Part shown: positions 6,466 through 16,260 of the stretch, piece by piece
Layout of the letters: the number at the start of each line of letters is the position of its first letter
Numbering within the stretch: position 1 is the first letter of the stretch
Origin: Bacillus sp. Marseille-Q3570
GTDB lineage: Bacteria; Bacillota; Bacilli; Bacillales; Fictibacillaceae
NCBI RefSeq assembly: GCF_946151055.1
Contig: NZ_CAMGYZ010000001.1
Location: 124,001 to 188,000 of the forward strand
Direction: 5' to 3'
Length of the DNA: 64,000 bases
The notes under the pieces: generated by a model
Databases searched by the model: none
Told to the model about the DNA's origin: nothing
Seen by the model: the letters and a program-made list of their open reading frames with translations, nothing else
Program-made: the position numbers and the translations under genes

Positions 6466-8898
6466 TCATTCTTCTGCTTTTTTCCTTTTCCAGGCGTCTA
6501 CAATTTGCCCTTCTGTTGTTACGTCTATGATGAAGGACCCATTATTATATCGGTCTGCTGGGCGGAGTCGCATTGGATCGATGACTTCTTCTTTTCCTTT
6601 TTCGGCCTCTATCCAGACGAAGTACTCTTCATTTACAGGTATTGCTTTCACGATTCGATGCGGATTCGACTTAAGTTCACGTAGCATGACAACGCCACGT
6701 TTCGCTCTGGATGTCCGTTCAAATTCATTTTCCAAACGCATTTTCTTCACAGCACCGCGATTCGTGACGACTACGACTTCTGTGCGTTCATCTTTATCTT
6801 TAACGAATCCGCTGACAACATGATCATCATCCTTCAGATTGATCGCTTTGACACCGGCAGCACGCTGGCCGACCACACTCACTTCTTCTTCCTCATACCA
6901 GAGGCCATATCCTTTGTGTGTCGCAATGAAAATTTCTTTTTTACCATCCGTGACAAAAACATCAACAAGTTCATCTTCTTTTTTCAATTTCAAGGCCATC
7001 AGTGGTTTCGAATAACGTTGTGCCTTATAATTCGAAAGTTCTGTCCGCTTGACCATTCCATTTTTCGTAAAGAACAACAGATACTCCTCAGCCTTGAATT
7101 CCTCCACAACCATCGCGTCCACCACCGTTTCATCACGATCGATCGAGACGATGTTCGTGACGTGTTGACCAGCATCCTTCCAGCGGATATCCGGCAATTC
7201 ATGGACAGGTATGTGAAGATAGTTTCCTTTATTCGTGAAAACGAGCATCGTATTGGTTGTATTTCCATTGAAAATTTTCAAGACGCGATCCGTATCCTTC
7301 ATACCAGGTGGTTCCCCATTCGATGCGGAATAGGAACGAGGGCTTGTACGCTTCACATAGCCTTCCTTCGTCACTGAGATGACAACATCTTCAGAAGGAA
7401 TCATCACTTCCAGATTGATTTTGATTTCCTGAATCTCTGCTTCAATGACTGAACGACGGTTATCTGGGTAGATCTTCTTCACCCGCGCCAATTCTTTTTT
7501 GATGACAGATAGCAATTTCCGTTCGCTGTTCAGAATTGCAAGCAGTTCTTTGATTTGCTTCTCAAGTTCTCCCGCTTCTTTTTCCAGTGTCTGGATATCT
7601 GTATTTGTCAATCGGTAAAGCTGTAAGGTGACGATCGCTTCAGCTTGAGCTTCCGTAAATGCGTATTGCTCAATCAAATTCTTCTTTGCGTCTTTTTTAT
7701 CTTTAGATGCTCGGATTGTCGCAATCACTTCATCTAAAATCGATATTGCCTTGATCAAACCTTCAACCACATGTTGACGATCCTGCGCTTTTTTCAATTC
7801 ATATTTAGAGCGGTTCGTCACCACCTCACGCTGATGTTGGATATAGGCATCGATCAGCTTTTTGAGGCCCAACAACTGCGGTGTACGGTTATGGATTGCG
7901 ACCATATTGAAGTTATAGGAAATCTGCAGGTCGGTGTTTTTGAACAGGTAATTCAAAACACCATGTGAATCTGCTTCTTTTTTCAATTCGATTACGATTC
8001 GCAGCCCAGTCCGGTCCGTTTCATCTCGTACTTCTGAAATGCCATCGACTTTCTTATCGATGCGAAGTTCATCCATCCGTTTCACGAGATTCGCTTTATT
8101 CACTTCATAAGGAATCTCTGTGATGACGATTTGTTGACGACCGCCGCGTTGATCTTCGATTTCAGTCTTCGCACGGATGACGATTTTCCCTTTACCGTTT
8201 TCATATGCCTGCTTGATGCCCTCGACACCCTGGATGATACCACCAGTCGGGAAGTCCGGTCCTTTGATGACGGTCATCAGCTCATCGACTGTACTTTCCG
8301 GTTTATCGATTTGCATTGTAACGGCATCGATCACTTCTCCTAAATGATGCGGCGGGATTTCCGTGGCATACCCTGAGGAGATCCCGGTCGAACCGTTGAC
8401 AAGCAAACTCGGGAACAATGCTGGAAGAACTACTGGTTCTTCCTGCGTATCATCGAAGTTCGGTGTAAAGTCGACGGTTTTTTTATCAATATCACGGAGC
8501 AATTCTGAAGCGATCGGGGAAAGCCTTGCCTCTGTATACCGCATTGCAGCTGGAGGATCCCCATCGATGCTTCCGTTGTTACCGTGCATTTCTACAAGTA
8601 CATTCCGCACTTTCCAATCTTGACTTAGACGCACCATTGCGTCATAAACGGAGGTGTCACCATGCGGATGGTAATTACCGATCACATTACCGACTGTTTT
8701 CGCTGATTTACGAAACGGTTTGTCGGACACGTTCCCATCCTGATACATCGCATACAGGATACGCCTTTGTACAGGCTTCAAACCATCGCGGGCATCAGGT
8801 AAAGCACGTTCTTGGATGATGTATTTACTATATCGACCGAAACGATCGCCGATGATGTCTTCCAATGGTAAATCTAAATATTTCTCTGCATTCGTCAA
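6466..8898 (-). CDS. parC: DNA topoisomerase IV subunit A
   Basis: An 810-residue type IIA topoisomerase A subunit that cleaves and rejoins DNA in the ParC2ParE2 enzyme to decatenate daughter chromosomes. The catalytic Tyr is at 121 ([10 protein letters not shown]), and the quinolone-resistance region GDTSVYDAM is at 80-88. The C-terminal half carries the beta-pinwheel repeats ([13 protein letters not shown] and similar). It starts 3 bp after the parE stop, so the two form an operon. Position 82 is Thr where S. aureus GrlA has Ser80, and position 86 is Asp where GrlA has Glu84. Confidence 0.97.
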   Translation of the reverse strand: MTNAEKYLDLPLEDIIGDRFGRYSKYIIQERALPDARDGLKPVQRRILYAMYQDGNVSDKPFRKSAKTVGNVIGNYHPHGDTSVYDAMVRLSQDWKVRNVLVEMHGNNGSIDGDPPAAMRYTEARLSPIASELLRDIDKKTVDFTPNFDDTQEEPVVLPALFPSLLVNGSTGISSGYATEIPPHHLGEVIDAVTMQIDKPESTVDELMTVIKGPDFPTGGIIQGVEGIKQAYENGKGKIVIRAKTEIEDQRGGRQQIVITEIPYEVNKANLVKRMDELRIDKKVDGISEVRDETDRTGLRIVIELKKEADSHGVLNYLFKNTDLQISYNFNMVAIHNRTPQLLGLKKLIDAYIQHQREVVTNRSKYELKKAQDRQHVVEGLIKAISILDEVIATIRASKDKKDAKKNLIEQYAFTEAQAEAIVTLQLYRLTNTDIQTLEKEAGELEKQIKELLAILNSERKLLSVIKKELARVKKIYPDNRRSVIEAEIQEIKINLEVMIPSEDVVISVTKEGYVKRTSPRSYSASNGEPPGMKDTDRVLKIFNGNTTNTMLVFTNKGNYLHIPVHELPDIRWKDAGQHVTNIVSIDRDETVVDAMVVEEFKAEEYLLFFTKNGMVKRTELSNYKAQRYSKPLMALKLKKEDELVDVFVTDGKKEIFIATHKGYGLWYEEEEVSVVGQRAAGVKAINLKDDDHVVSGFVKDKDERTEVVVVTNRGAVKKMRLENEFERTSRAKRGVVMLRELKSNPHRIVKAIPVNEEYFVWIEAEKGKEEVIDPMRLRPADRYNNGSFIIDVTTEGQIVDAWKRKKAEE

Positions 8899-8901
8899 AA
8901 C

Positions 8902-10875
8902 TTACTCCCCCTCAACAACTTCAAGGTTCTCATTTTCTAAGATGTTCGTCTCTTCATCCAATCCAAAGGCCACGTTCGATTCGATCCATTTCCGTCTAGG
9001 TTCGACCTTGTCACCCATCAAGACAGATACACGTCGTTCTGCACGTGCGATGTCTTCGATTTTCACTCGGATCAATGTACGCGTTTCCGGATTCATTGTC
9101 GTCTCCCATAATTGATCCGCGTTCATTTCACCAAGACCTTTGTAGCGTTGGATCGTATAGCCCTTACCGACTTTCTTGATCGCCTGTTTCAAGCCATCTT
9201 CGTCCCAGGCATATTCGATGATTTCTTTCTTGCCTTTACCCTTACTCACTTTGTAAAGAGGAGGTAGTGCAATATAGACTTTTCCTGCTTCGATCATCGG
9301 TTTCATATATCGGTAGAAGAATGTCAGCAACAGCACCTGGATATGAGAACCGTCTGTATCCGCATCTGTCATGATGACGACTTTGTCATAGTTGGAGTCC
9401 TTGATCGTGAAGTCTGCCCCGACTCCAGCACCAATTGCGTTGATGATCGTGTTGATTTCTTCGTTTTTGAAAATATCCTGTAATTTCGCTTTTTCAGTGT
9501 TGATGACTTTTCCTCTAAGCGGAAGGATCGCCTGGAATCTGCGGTCACGCCCTTGTTTAGCGGAACCTCCCGCAGAATCACCTTCTACAAGATACAATTC
9601 ATTTTTATTTGCATTACGTGATGAAGCAGGTGTCAACTTACCGCTGAGCATCGAGTCTTTTCGTTTATTCTTCTTCCCGTTCCGTGCGTCCTCACGGGCT
9701 TTTCGGGCTGCTTCACGTGCTTGAGCTGCTTTCACAGATTTACGGATGAGCATTTCGCTGATTTTCGGATTCTCTTCTAAGAAATAATTCAACTGTTCGG
9801 ATACGACCGCATCCACAGAAGAACGAGCGTCACTCGTACCGAGCTTACTTTTCGTCTGGCCTTCGAACTGAAGCTTCTCTTCGGGGATTCTGACAGAAAC
9901 GATGGCTGTCAGTCCTTCACGAATATCCGAACCATCTAAGTTCTTATCCTTTTCTTTTAACAGACCGGTCTTACGTGCATATTCATTGAATACACGTGTC
10001 ATTGCCGTTTTTGAACCCGATTCATGTGTGCCCCCGTCTTTCGTCCGGACGTTATTGACGAAGGATAGCATGTTTTCTGAATAGCCGTCATTGAATTGGA
10101 ACGCGAATTCAACATCGATCGCATTCTGAAATCCCTGAAAAGATACGACAGGATGCAGGGTGTCCTTTTCCTCATTCAGATAATCGACGAATGCCTGGAT
10201 TCCTGTATCGAACTGGAACACGACATTTTCATTTTCGTTATCACGCTGATCGACCAATTCGATTTTCATTCCTTTTAAAAGGAATGCCGCTTCTCTCAGA
10301 CGTTCACTCAAGGTTTCATAGTTAAATATCGTCGTTGAAAACATGGACGGATCCGGCTTGAAATGGATGATCGTCCCTGATTTTCTCGTTGATCCTATTT
10401 TTTCAAGTGTGGTTGCTGGCTTTCCACCTTTGATGAAACGTTGATTATAGATGACACCGTCACGATGGATGGTTACCTCTAGCCATTCGGAGAGCGCATT
10501 GACGACAGAGGCCCCTACACCATGCAGCCCTCCACTCGTTTTGTATCCGCCTTGACCGAATTTACCTCCGGCATGAAGAACCGTCAAGATGACTTCGGGA
10601 GTCGGCTTCCCCGTCTTATGCATACCTGTAGGCATACCTCGCCCTTCATCCTTTACGCTGATGCTGTTATCTTTATGTATGGTTACAGTGATGGCATTCC
10701 CATACCCTGCTAATGCTTCATCAACTGCGTTATCTACGATTTCATATACAAGATGGTGCAAACCACGACTGTCAGTACTGCCGATATACATACCAGGTCG
10801 TTTTCGGACAGCCTCTAGACCCTCCAATACCTGGATTGCATCATCATTATATGAAAGCTGTTCTCTCGTAGCCAA
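8902..10875 (-). CDS. parE: DNA topoisomerase IV subunit B
   Basis: The ATPase subunit of topoisomerase IV. GHKL ATP-binding motifs are near the N terminus (EIVDNAVDEAL; HGVGASVVNAL). The TOPRIM domain has EGDSAGGSAKQGRDR and DADTDGSHI. I place the start at the TTG at 10875 (MATREQLSYNDDAIQVLEG): it gives 657 residues, matches the usual N terminus of Bacillus ParE and has GAAAGGGG upstream. A frame open to 10950 is non-coding leader. A LexA-like box sits in the promoter. Confidence 0.97.
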   Translation of the reverse strand: MATREQLSYNDDAIQVLEGLEAVRKRPGMYIGSTDSRGLHHLVYEIVDNAVDEALAGYGNAITVTIHKDNSISVKDEGRGMPTGMHKTGKPTPEVILTVLHAGGKFGQGGYKTSGGLHGVGASVVNALSEWLEVTIHRDGVIYNQRFIKGGKPATTLEKIGSTRKSGTIIHFKPDPSMFSTTIFNYETLSERLREAAFLLKGMKIELVDQRDNENENVVFQFDTGIQAFVDYLNEEKDTLHPVVSFQGFQNAIDVEFAFQFNDGYSENMLSFVNNVRTKDGGTHESGSKTAMTRVFNEYARKTGLLKEKDKNLDGSDIREGLTAIVSVRIPEEKLQFEGQTKSKLGTSDARSSVDAVVSEQLNYFLEENPKISEMLIRKSVKAAQAREAARKAREDARNGKKNKRKDSMLSGKLTPASSRNANKNELYLVEGDSAGGSAKQGRDRRFQAILPLRGKVINTEKAKLQDIFKNEEINTIINAIGAGVGADFTIKDSNYDKVVIMTDADTDGSHIQVLLLTFFYRYMKPMIEAGKVYIALPPLYKVSKGKGKKEIIEYAWDEDGLKQAIKKVGKGYTIQRYKGLGEMNADQLWETTMNPETRTLIRVKIEDIARAERRVSVLMGDKVEPRRKWIESNVAFGLDEETNILENENLEVVEGE

Positions 10876-10921
10876 AACCCTCGTGCCCCTTTCAATACTC
10901 AGACAATCATTTTTTATAGTA

Positions 10922-10950
10922 ATGTTATCAGAACATTTGTTCACATACAA
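10922..10950 (-). promoter_or_regulatory. parE promoter with LexA (SOS) box
   Basis: TTGTAT (10945-10950) and TAACAT (10922-10927) are spaced by 17 bp on the minus strand. The palindrome GAACAAATGTTC (10931-10942) fills the spacer. It matches the B. subtilis LexA consensus CGAACRNRYGTTYC at 12 of 14 positions. A second -10 match (TATAAT at 11028-11033) lies further upstream. Confidence 0.55.
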
Positions 10951-11115
10951 TCTCTATTTATGTTTATATTCATGAAAAATATCGGTATGAACTGTACGTT
11001 TATGAAGTTTTCTTCTCCCAATGAATCATTATATCATACCGTTCAACTTGTCCCATTTCACAACTTATCATTCGTTTTTCCCGAAATTCATCTTTTTCAT
11101 TCAGAAGTCTATGAG

Positions 11116-11275
11116 ATAAAGAAAACTTGGCCAAGCCATGCCTTAGCGCAGGCTAAGCCTTGTTTCCCGAAAAGGCGATTGCTTTTCTTCGTGCGGTGTA
11201 TTGCTTCCAAAAGACACCAGCTTGTACACTTATCACTTATATTGAAGAAAGTAATCATACTATTCTTTAAATGTG
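11116..11275 (+). repeat. Short dispersed repeat (copy F)
   Basis: About 160 bp, starting ATAAAGAAAACTTGGCCAAG and ending ATTCTTTAAATG. The middle (GTATTGCTTCC, CAGCTTGT) matches copy G at 23532-23687. It sits between the parE leader and the terminator of the CoA-binding gene. Confidence 0.65.
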
Positions 11276-11307
11276 AATAAAATGAACCACCCTGGCTGAG
11301 TGGTTCA
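11276..11307 (-). terminator. Terminator of the CoA-binding protein gene
   Basis: On the minus strand GAACCAC/GTGGTTC is followed by ATTTTATTC, just after the stop codon at 11314. Confidence 0.7.
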
Positions 11308-11313
11308 TTCCCT

Positions 11314-11724
11314 TCACATTGTTGCGTGTTCCACTTTAATACAACGATCCATGATGATTGTCATACCTGTACCTTCAAGAATATCGACAACCTCTTCATT
11401 AAGTAGTCCGAGTTGGGCCCAAAACACATCAGCATCAATTCCTTTCACTTCCTCTGCAACCGCTGGGAGTTCTTCACTACGTCTGAAAACATTGACGATA
11501 TCAATCGGACCTTCTACATCTTTAAGTGAAGGATAAGCTTTAAGCCCCATAGCCTCCTCGATTGTTGGATTCACCGGGATGATCTCATAGCCGTTATCTT
11601 GCATGTATTTCGAAACCTGGTAAGACGTTCTGTGAGGTTTATTGGAAAGACCTACAATAGCTATACGTTTTTTCGTTTGTAAAATTTCATTGATGGCATC
11701 TTGATCTGGATTTTGGAAACCCAT
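11314..11724 (-). CDS. yneT: CoA-binding protein (YneT/YccU family)
   Basis: A 136-residue Rossmann-fold protein of the CoA-binding domain family. The dinucleotide/CoA loop is IAIVGLSNKPHRTSYQVSKYM (residues 20-40), followed by GYEIIPVNPT and DIVNVFRRSEELP, the typical conserved blocks. The molecular role is unknown. In B. subtilis yneT lies directly upstream of parE, as here, which supports the symbol. It has its own terminator, so parE is transcribed separately. Confidence 0.85.
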   Translation of the reverse strand: MGFQNPDQDAINEILQTKKRIAIVGLSNKPHRTSYQVSKYMQDNGYEIIPVNPTIEEAMGLKAYPSLKDVEGPIDIVNVFRRSEELPAVAEEVKGIDADVFWAQLGLLNEEVVDILEGTGMTIIMDRCIKVEHATM

Positions 11725-11914
11725 TTCAGATCCTCTCCTTTATCCTTCAGTGTTATTTAATAACCTTTCACGAAACTCGTCATTTCAAACCTTCCACTTT
11801 ATAAACTTCGCTTAAAATTCTTCAAAACCTTCTTTTCATTGTCTCACATTTCATTCAACAACATATATTGTTAATGAGAAAAAAAGTTGCCTTGAAGAAA
11901 AAGGAGGACGACTA

Positions 11915-12040
11915 ATGCCTACGAATATTAAAAAGAAGATTTCCTGTTATACGATGATCTTGAACTTCTTTTCTCTAATCGATGATCAGGAACGAGATGA
12001 AATTCTACAAAAGCTTATGCAAAGAAATCCCCACTCCTAA
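11915..12040 (+). CDS. 41-residue protein of unknown function
   Basis: A short open frame with a perfect AAGGAGG site 8 nt before ATG and a terminator right after the stop codon, which together make a genuine small gene likely. The protein (MPTNIKKKISCYTMILNFFS...) has a basic N terminus, a hydrophobic middle (residues 13-22) and an acidic/basic amphipathic C-terminal half (DDQERDEILQKLMQR). I do not recognise the family. It diverges from the CoA-binding gene and converges with the carboxypeptidase gene. Confidence 0.65.
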   Translation: MPTNIKKKISCYTMILNFFSLIDDQERDEILQKLMQRNPHS

Positions 12041-12067
12041 ACATGATCGGAAGCGGGGTTTTTTTTG
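12028..12067 (+). terminator. Terminator of the 41-residue protein gene
   Basis: CCCCaCT/AGcGGGG stem followed by an eight-T tract; the 5' arm overlaps the last codons of the small gene. Confidence 0.75.
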
Positions 12068-12068
12068 A

Positions 12069-13592
12069 TTATTTGATTTTATAGACGTTACGATATTTAT
12101 CTGTCAAATAGTTGATCAGATGTTGCGCATTCAATCCTTCCCCAGTTACATCCTTGATGATTTCGATCGGCTTTTTCATTTTCCCATATTGATGGACATT
12201 CTTCGTCAACCATTCTTTGATTGGTAAAAGGTCCCCATCTTTAAGCCTCTGATCGAAATCAGGAAGATCATTCAGCATCGCTTGCTTCAGTTGTGCTGCA
12301 TAGATATAACCGAGTGCATACGAAGGGAAGTAACCAAAGTCTCCACCGGACCAGTGGATATCTTGTAAAACGCCTTCTCCATCATGATTTGGTTGAATTC
12401 CGAGGTATTCTTGCATTTTTTCGTTCCAGATACCAGGAAGATCCTTGACTTGAATCTGATCGCTGAACAAGCCTTTTTCGATTTCATATCGAATAATGAT
12501 ATGAAGTGGATAAGTCATTTCATCTGCTTCAATACGGATCAAGGATGGCCCAGCGACATTGATCGCACGATAAAAATCATCCATGGATACCTTATCGAAT
12601 TGCCCATTCGTATACGTCTTGAATGTTTCATAGTTGTTTTCCCAAAATGCTTGATTACGTCCTACAAAGTTTTCCCAGAACAAGGATTGGGACTCATGGA
12701 TTCCCATTGAAGTACCAGTACATAAGAGGGTACCAATAAGATCGTCACTTATATTCTGTTCATACAACGCATGACCACCTTCGTGGATCGTACCGAAAAC
12801 GGCTGTTCTGAAATCCGCTTCATCATATTTCGTCGTGACACGGACATCTCCCGGATTCAGTCCAATGGCGAATGGATGATTCGTCTGATCAAGACGTCCA
12901 GCCTGGAAATCATAACCCATCTGTTTCAGTACATGCATGCTATAGTCTCTTTGTTTATCCGCTGGAAAATGCTCGAACAAAAATGAAGTTTCAGGCTGAT
13001 GCTTTGAGCTGACCACATCCTGCACAAGCGGTACGATCGCTTCTCTCAGTTGATTGAATACACGGTCGATCGTTTCGACATTGACTCCAGGCTCATATAA
13101 ATCGAGCAAGGTGTTATATGGATGTCCATCATGTCCCCAATAACTTACGAAGTTCTTTTTAAATTGGACAAGTTTCTCCAAGTACGGCTGTAAGATTGAA
13201 AAGTCTGATGCAGCTTTTGCATCTTCCCAAACATTTTCAGCTTTTGATTGGGTGATGACATATTCTTTATATTCTGCTTCTGGAATTTTCTCGTTCCTTT
13301 CATATTCCTCTTTTGCTTCTTGTACAGCTCTTTTCGTAATAACACTCAAATTTGGATGAAGTGAGGAATCGTTTAACGAATCCAAGCATTCTTTCATCTC
13401 TTTGGAAGTGGATAATTTGAATACTTCAGAAGATAACATACCGATCACTTCAGAACGCTGCTCCACACCTCGTTTCGGTGCACCAGTTCTTAAATCCCAG
13501 ATCATTAAACCGATCGCTTCATTATAGCTTGTGATCCGTTGGGTAAGCTCCTGGAACTTTTGCTCCATTTTATTTGCCGTTATGCTTGTCAT
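12069..13592 (-). CDS. ypwA: Metal-dependent carboxypeptidase, M32 (Taq) family
   Basis: A 507-residue cytoplasmic M32 carboxypeptidase that removes C-terminal residues from peptides. The zinc motif HEGGH is at about residues 270-274 (FGTIHEGGHALYEQN), followed by the family motif HESQS (GIHESQSLFWEN) and a conserved Glu near RIEADEMTYPLHI. The length matches B. subtilis YpwA (about 500 residues). It is monocistronic with no recognisable partner nearby. Confidence 0.93.
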   Translation of the reverse strand: MTSITANKMEQKFQELTQRITSYNEAIGLMIWDLRTGAPKRGVEQRSEVIGMLSSEVFKLSTSKEMKECLDSLNDSSLHPNLSVITKRAVQEAKEEYERNEKIPEAEYKEYVITQSKAENVWEDAKAASDFSILQPYLEKLVQFKKNFVSYWGHDGHPYNTLLDLYEPGVNVETIDRVFNQLREAIVPLVQDVVSSKHQPETSFLFEHFPADKQRDYSMHVLKQMGYDFQAGRLDQTNHPFAIGLNPGDVRVTTKYDEADFRTAVFGTIHEGGHALYEQNISDDLIGTLLCTGTSMGIHESQSLFWENFVGRNQAFWENNYETFKTYTNGQFDKVSMDDFYRAINVAGPSLIRIEADEMTYPLHIIIRYEIEKGLFSDQIQVKDLPGIWNEKMQEYLGIQPNHDGEGVLQDIHWSGGDFGYFPSYALGYIYAAQLKQAMLNDLPDFDQRLKDGDLLPIKEWLTKNVHQYGKMKKPIEIIKDVTGEGLNAQHLINYLTDKYRNVYKIK

Positions 13593-13767
13593 CTATTTCA
13601 TCCCCCTATTATGTAAAATGTTTCAAGCCCATCCTACTAATTTGACATCATATTAAGAAAATCCTTTAATGTTTATAAAATAATCCTGTATTAAAATTTT
13701 GCTTCCAAGTACGGTACGTGAAATTTTGTAATGATTAAGCGAACATCAAATGACTTGTACAAGCACA

Positions 13768-13800
13768 TAAAAAAACTGAACTTAGCAGTTCGTTCAGTTT
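13768..13800 (-). terminator. Terminator overlapping the end of the 63-residue gene
   Basis: On the minus strand AACTGAAC/GTTCAGTT is followed by TTTTTT; the stop codon of the small gene lies in the 5' arm. Confidence 0.75.
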
Positions 13801-13985
13801 TCCTGTATCCATAATGTTGACGAGTATCTGCTCATATCCCGATGGTTTCCAGTTTCAAAAGCGATGGCGTCATGAAGTTCATCACTTATGTTCTTACATG
13901 CATCCTCATAACATGGTTCATCCAAGCTTTTTAAAGCCTTCATTGCCTGCGTCACCCGTTCGATGTCGCTATACCGATCATACAT
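13794..13985 (-). CDS. Small protein of unknown function (ypbS position)
   Basis: A 63-residue soluble, acidic protein (MYDRYSDIERVTQAMKALKS...) with a predicted all-helical fold. The ATG at 13985 is preferred over the upstream GTG at 14000 because the GGTGG site is better spaced. It sits next to ypsC, where B. subtilis has small genes such as ypbS, but I cannot confirm the match from sequence alone. Confidence 0.6.
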   Translation of the reverse strand: MYDRYSDIERVTQAMKALKSLDEPCYEDACKNISDELHDAIAFETGNHRDMSRYSSTLWIQEN

Positions 13986-14040
13986 AAGAAATCCACCCAC
14001 CTAATTTGATTACTCCTAGTATGGGTGGATTTCTCAGTTG

Positions 14041-15192
14041 TTAAACGTCGACATGTCTACGTGGCGGCTTTTTACCGAAAAATTGATAGTAATGGCATTT
14101 CAAATCACCGTTATAGAGCTTGCGCTTTTTAGACGCCTTTTCTCCGTATAACAGCTCAAAGCCATCATGTGATGTAAGAATATAGAGCGACCAGGTATCG
14201 AGCTTCCTGAAAACCTCTCCTAAATCGGCATATAACGCCTCTACGTAGTCTCTTTCATTCAACCGCTCTCCATATGGAGGGTTTCCGACTACATAACCAT
14301 ACTCAGCTTTTGTATAGAAATCCTTCACCTGCATTTGTTTGAACCGGATATCACCTTCAAAACCAGCTTCATTGGCATTGTTCTCCGAGAGTTCTATCAT
14401 TTTGTGGTCGATATCCGAGCCCATTATATCGATTGGCAGTTCGAAGTTTGCAACGTCGTGTGCTTCTTCCACAGCCTGGTACCATAGTTTCTTATCAAGC
14501 CATGACCAGTTTTCAGACGCAAACTCCCTGTTCAATCCTGGAGCGATATTTTTCGCGATCATCGCCGCTTCGATCGGAATCGTTCCAGAACCGCAGAATG
14601 GATCGAGAAACGGTCTTTCCGGCCTCCAGTTTGTCAATTGAATCAAAGCAGCCGCCAACGTTTCTTTCAAAGGTGCTTCGTTGTGTAAATAACGGTATCC
14701 TCGTTTGTGCAATCCTTCCCCGCTCGTGTCGATCGTCAATGTCGCTATGTCTTTATGCAAGGCAACCTCTACCCTGTAAAATGCGCCATTTTCAGGCAAC
14801 CACCCTTCGACACCATACGTTTCCTTCATCTTTTCAACGATCGCTTTCTTGACGATCGCCTGACAATCCGAAACGCTGAATAACTTTGATTTTACAGAAC
14901 GGCCAATGACCGGAAATTCAGCGTCCTCCGGCAGAAAATCTCCCCATGGTAAAGCTTTGGTCTGTTCAAACAATTCTTCAAAGGATAACGTCTTGAAGGA
15001 TCCGATCTTTAGCTTGATGCGATCGGCTGTACGAAGCCATAGGTTTAAACGTGGAATCGCACGTTCATCGGCTTCGACAATGATCCTTCCGTTTTCAACC
15101 TGTACTTTTTCATAACCCAATTGTCGTACTTCATTGGCGACAATCGATTCTAATCCCATCGCTGCAGTAGCGATCAACGTAATCGGTCTCAT
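14041..15192 (-). CDS. ypsC: THUMP-domain class I RNA methyltransferase (YpsC/RlmL-like)
   Basis: A 383-residue SAM-dependent methyltransferase, probably for guanine N2 of 23S rRNA. The N-terminal ferredoxin-like/THUMP region (about residues 45-155) is followed by a Rossmann methyltransferase domain with LDPFCGSGTIPIEA (SAM loop) and the catalytic NPPYGER. The start MRPITLIATAAMG (15192) has GGAG 10 nt upstream. It lies next to rnpB and gpsB as in B. subtilis. Confidence 0.9.
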   Translation of the reverse strand: MRPITLIATAAMGLESIVANEVRQLGYEKVQVENGRIIVEADERAIPRLNLWLRTADRIKLKIGSFKTLSFEELFEQTKALPWGDFLPEDAEFPVIGRSVKSKLFSVSDCQAIVKKAIVEKMKETYGVEGWLPENGAFYRVEVALHKDIATLTIDTSGEGLHKRGYRYLHNEAPLKETLAAALIQLTNWRPERPFLDPFCGSGTIPIEAAMIAKNIAPGLNREFASENWSWLDKKLWYQAVEEAHDVANFELPIDIMGSDIDHKMIELSENNANEAGFEGDIRFKQMQVKDFYTKAEYGYVVGNPPYGERLNERDYVEALYADLGEVFRKLDTWSLYILTSHDGFELLYGEKASKKRKLYNGDLKCHYYQFFGKKPPRRHVDV

Positions 15193-15349
15193 TTTTGAAT
15201 ACTCCAATCTTTATGTATGCTTCCCTCATTATACTGAATGGAATCGGACATTTCTAATTTTCGAAAAAAACTGCTCCCTTTGTGCCGGGTATTCGCCTGC
15301 CTTCAATCATAAAAATCAATAAAGCCCTTTAACATTGTCAAGGCAAAAT

Positions 15350-15377
15350 AAAAAAGCCCTCTTAAATGCGGGCTTTT
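15350..15377 (-). terminator. Terminator of RNase P RNA
   Basis: AAAGCCC/GGGCTTT stem followed by TTTTTTA on the minus strand, directly after the 3' end of rnpB. Confidence 0.85.
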
Positions 15378-15791
15378 GGTCATCTCGTTTTGTAAGCCAT
15401 GTTCTGTTCCTCGTACTCAAGCAGAGCTTAAGCTCCTCGTACGCAGGCGGTAATCATCTATCTCCAGATGTTCTCCAACATCTGCCCTTCTCTTCGTTCA
15501 TTTCCTCCGAGAAGACTCCCCTACCATAATTTGGGTTTCTCGCTCGTGGGGTTTACCTCGTTCCACTCCTGCAGTTTCCTGCAGGACTTCGTCACTGTGG
15601 CACTTTCAAGGTAGTCACACCATATCCGAAGACGTAGGTGTTTTCCCTGCCGTTAGTCCAGTCGGAACCAGACTACCCTGACTTATTTATTGATCAGGCA
15701 CGAACACTACAGCCATCGCAGACTGTGCGAGCATGGACTTTCCTCTATACTTCAAAAGTGAAGTACAGCGATTACCCAAACGATATGACCT
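15378..15791 (-). ncRNA. rnpB: RNase P RNA, Bacillus (type B) class
   Basis: The catalytic RNA of RNase P, which trims tRNA 5' leaders. On the minus strand the conserved blocks appear in order: GGGTAATCGCTG, AGAGGAAAGTCCATGCTCGC, CCTACGTCTTCGGATATGG, GAAAGTGCCACAGTGACGAAG, GGTAAACCCC-CGAGCGAGAAACCCAAAT, GATAGATGATTACCGCC and the terminal ACATGGCTTAC. The length (about 410 nt) fits type B. The ends are estimated from these blocks. Location between ypsC and gpsB is the B. subtilis arrangement. Confidence 0.97.
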
Positions 15792-15854
15792 TTTTAGAGT
15801 CGAATTATATTATATCGTACGTTTGATCGCTTTTCAATGTCAATTATACCCAAA

Positions 15855-16157
15855 TCAATCGTAAAGTTTACTTCCGAAAACATGCTTTTCAAGGTTGGAT
15901 AGGCGTTTCAAGATATCGTAGTTCGTGATTCCAGCACCATTGCTTTGCGTTTTGGTCTGTTCCCCTGAACGCTGCAGTTCTTTTCTCAATTTCACATTTT
16001 CTTCATTCAAACGGTCAATTTCTTTGTGAAACTGTTCATAGTCTTTGATCACAATGTCCAAAAACTGATCGACTTCATCTTGATCATAGCCTCTGAAACC
16101 TGATTTGAAATCCTTCTCCAGTATCTCTTTCGATGTCAGTTGTACTCGTTTATTATC
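15855..16157 (-). CDS. gpsB: Cell division regulator GpsB
   Basis: A 100-residue DivIVA-like protein that shuttles PBP1 between septum and side wall. The N-terminal domain has the membrane/PBP-binding sequence LTSKEILEKDFKSGFRGYDQ, then a coiled coil (FLDIVIKDYEQFHKEIDRLN...), a variable linker and a C-terminal helical trimerisation part (YDILKRLSNLEKHVFG). The start at 16157 (MDNKRVQLTS) gives the usual family length; GGGGTGA precedes it. Confidence 0.95.
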   Translation of the reverse strand, partial: DNKRVQLTSKEILEKDFKSGFRGYDQDEVDQFLDIVIKDYEQFHKEIDRLNEENVKLRKELQRSGEQTKTQSNGAGITNYDILKRLSNLEKHVFGSKLYD

Positions 16158-16260
16158 CATAATAAATGCGTCACCCCGTTTATGATTTCTATCATTCATT
16201 TCATTTATAGTTGGTCTTTATCCAACATTATACCAAGTTTCACATAATATTCATCTGTTA

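Noticed and set aside
15638-15826. Plus-strand open frame over 15638-15826
   Set aside because: It lies antisense to RNase P RNA, whose conserved blocks are unmistakable.
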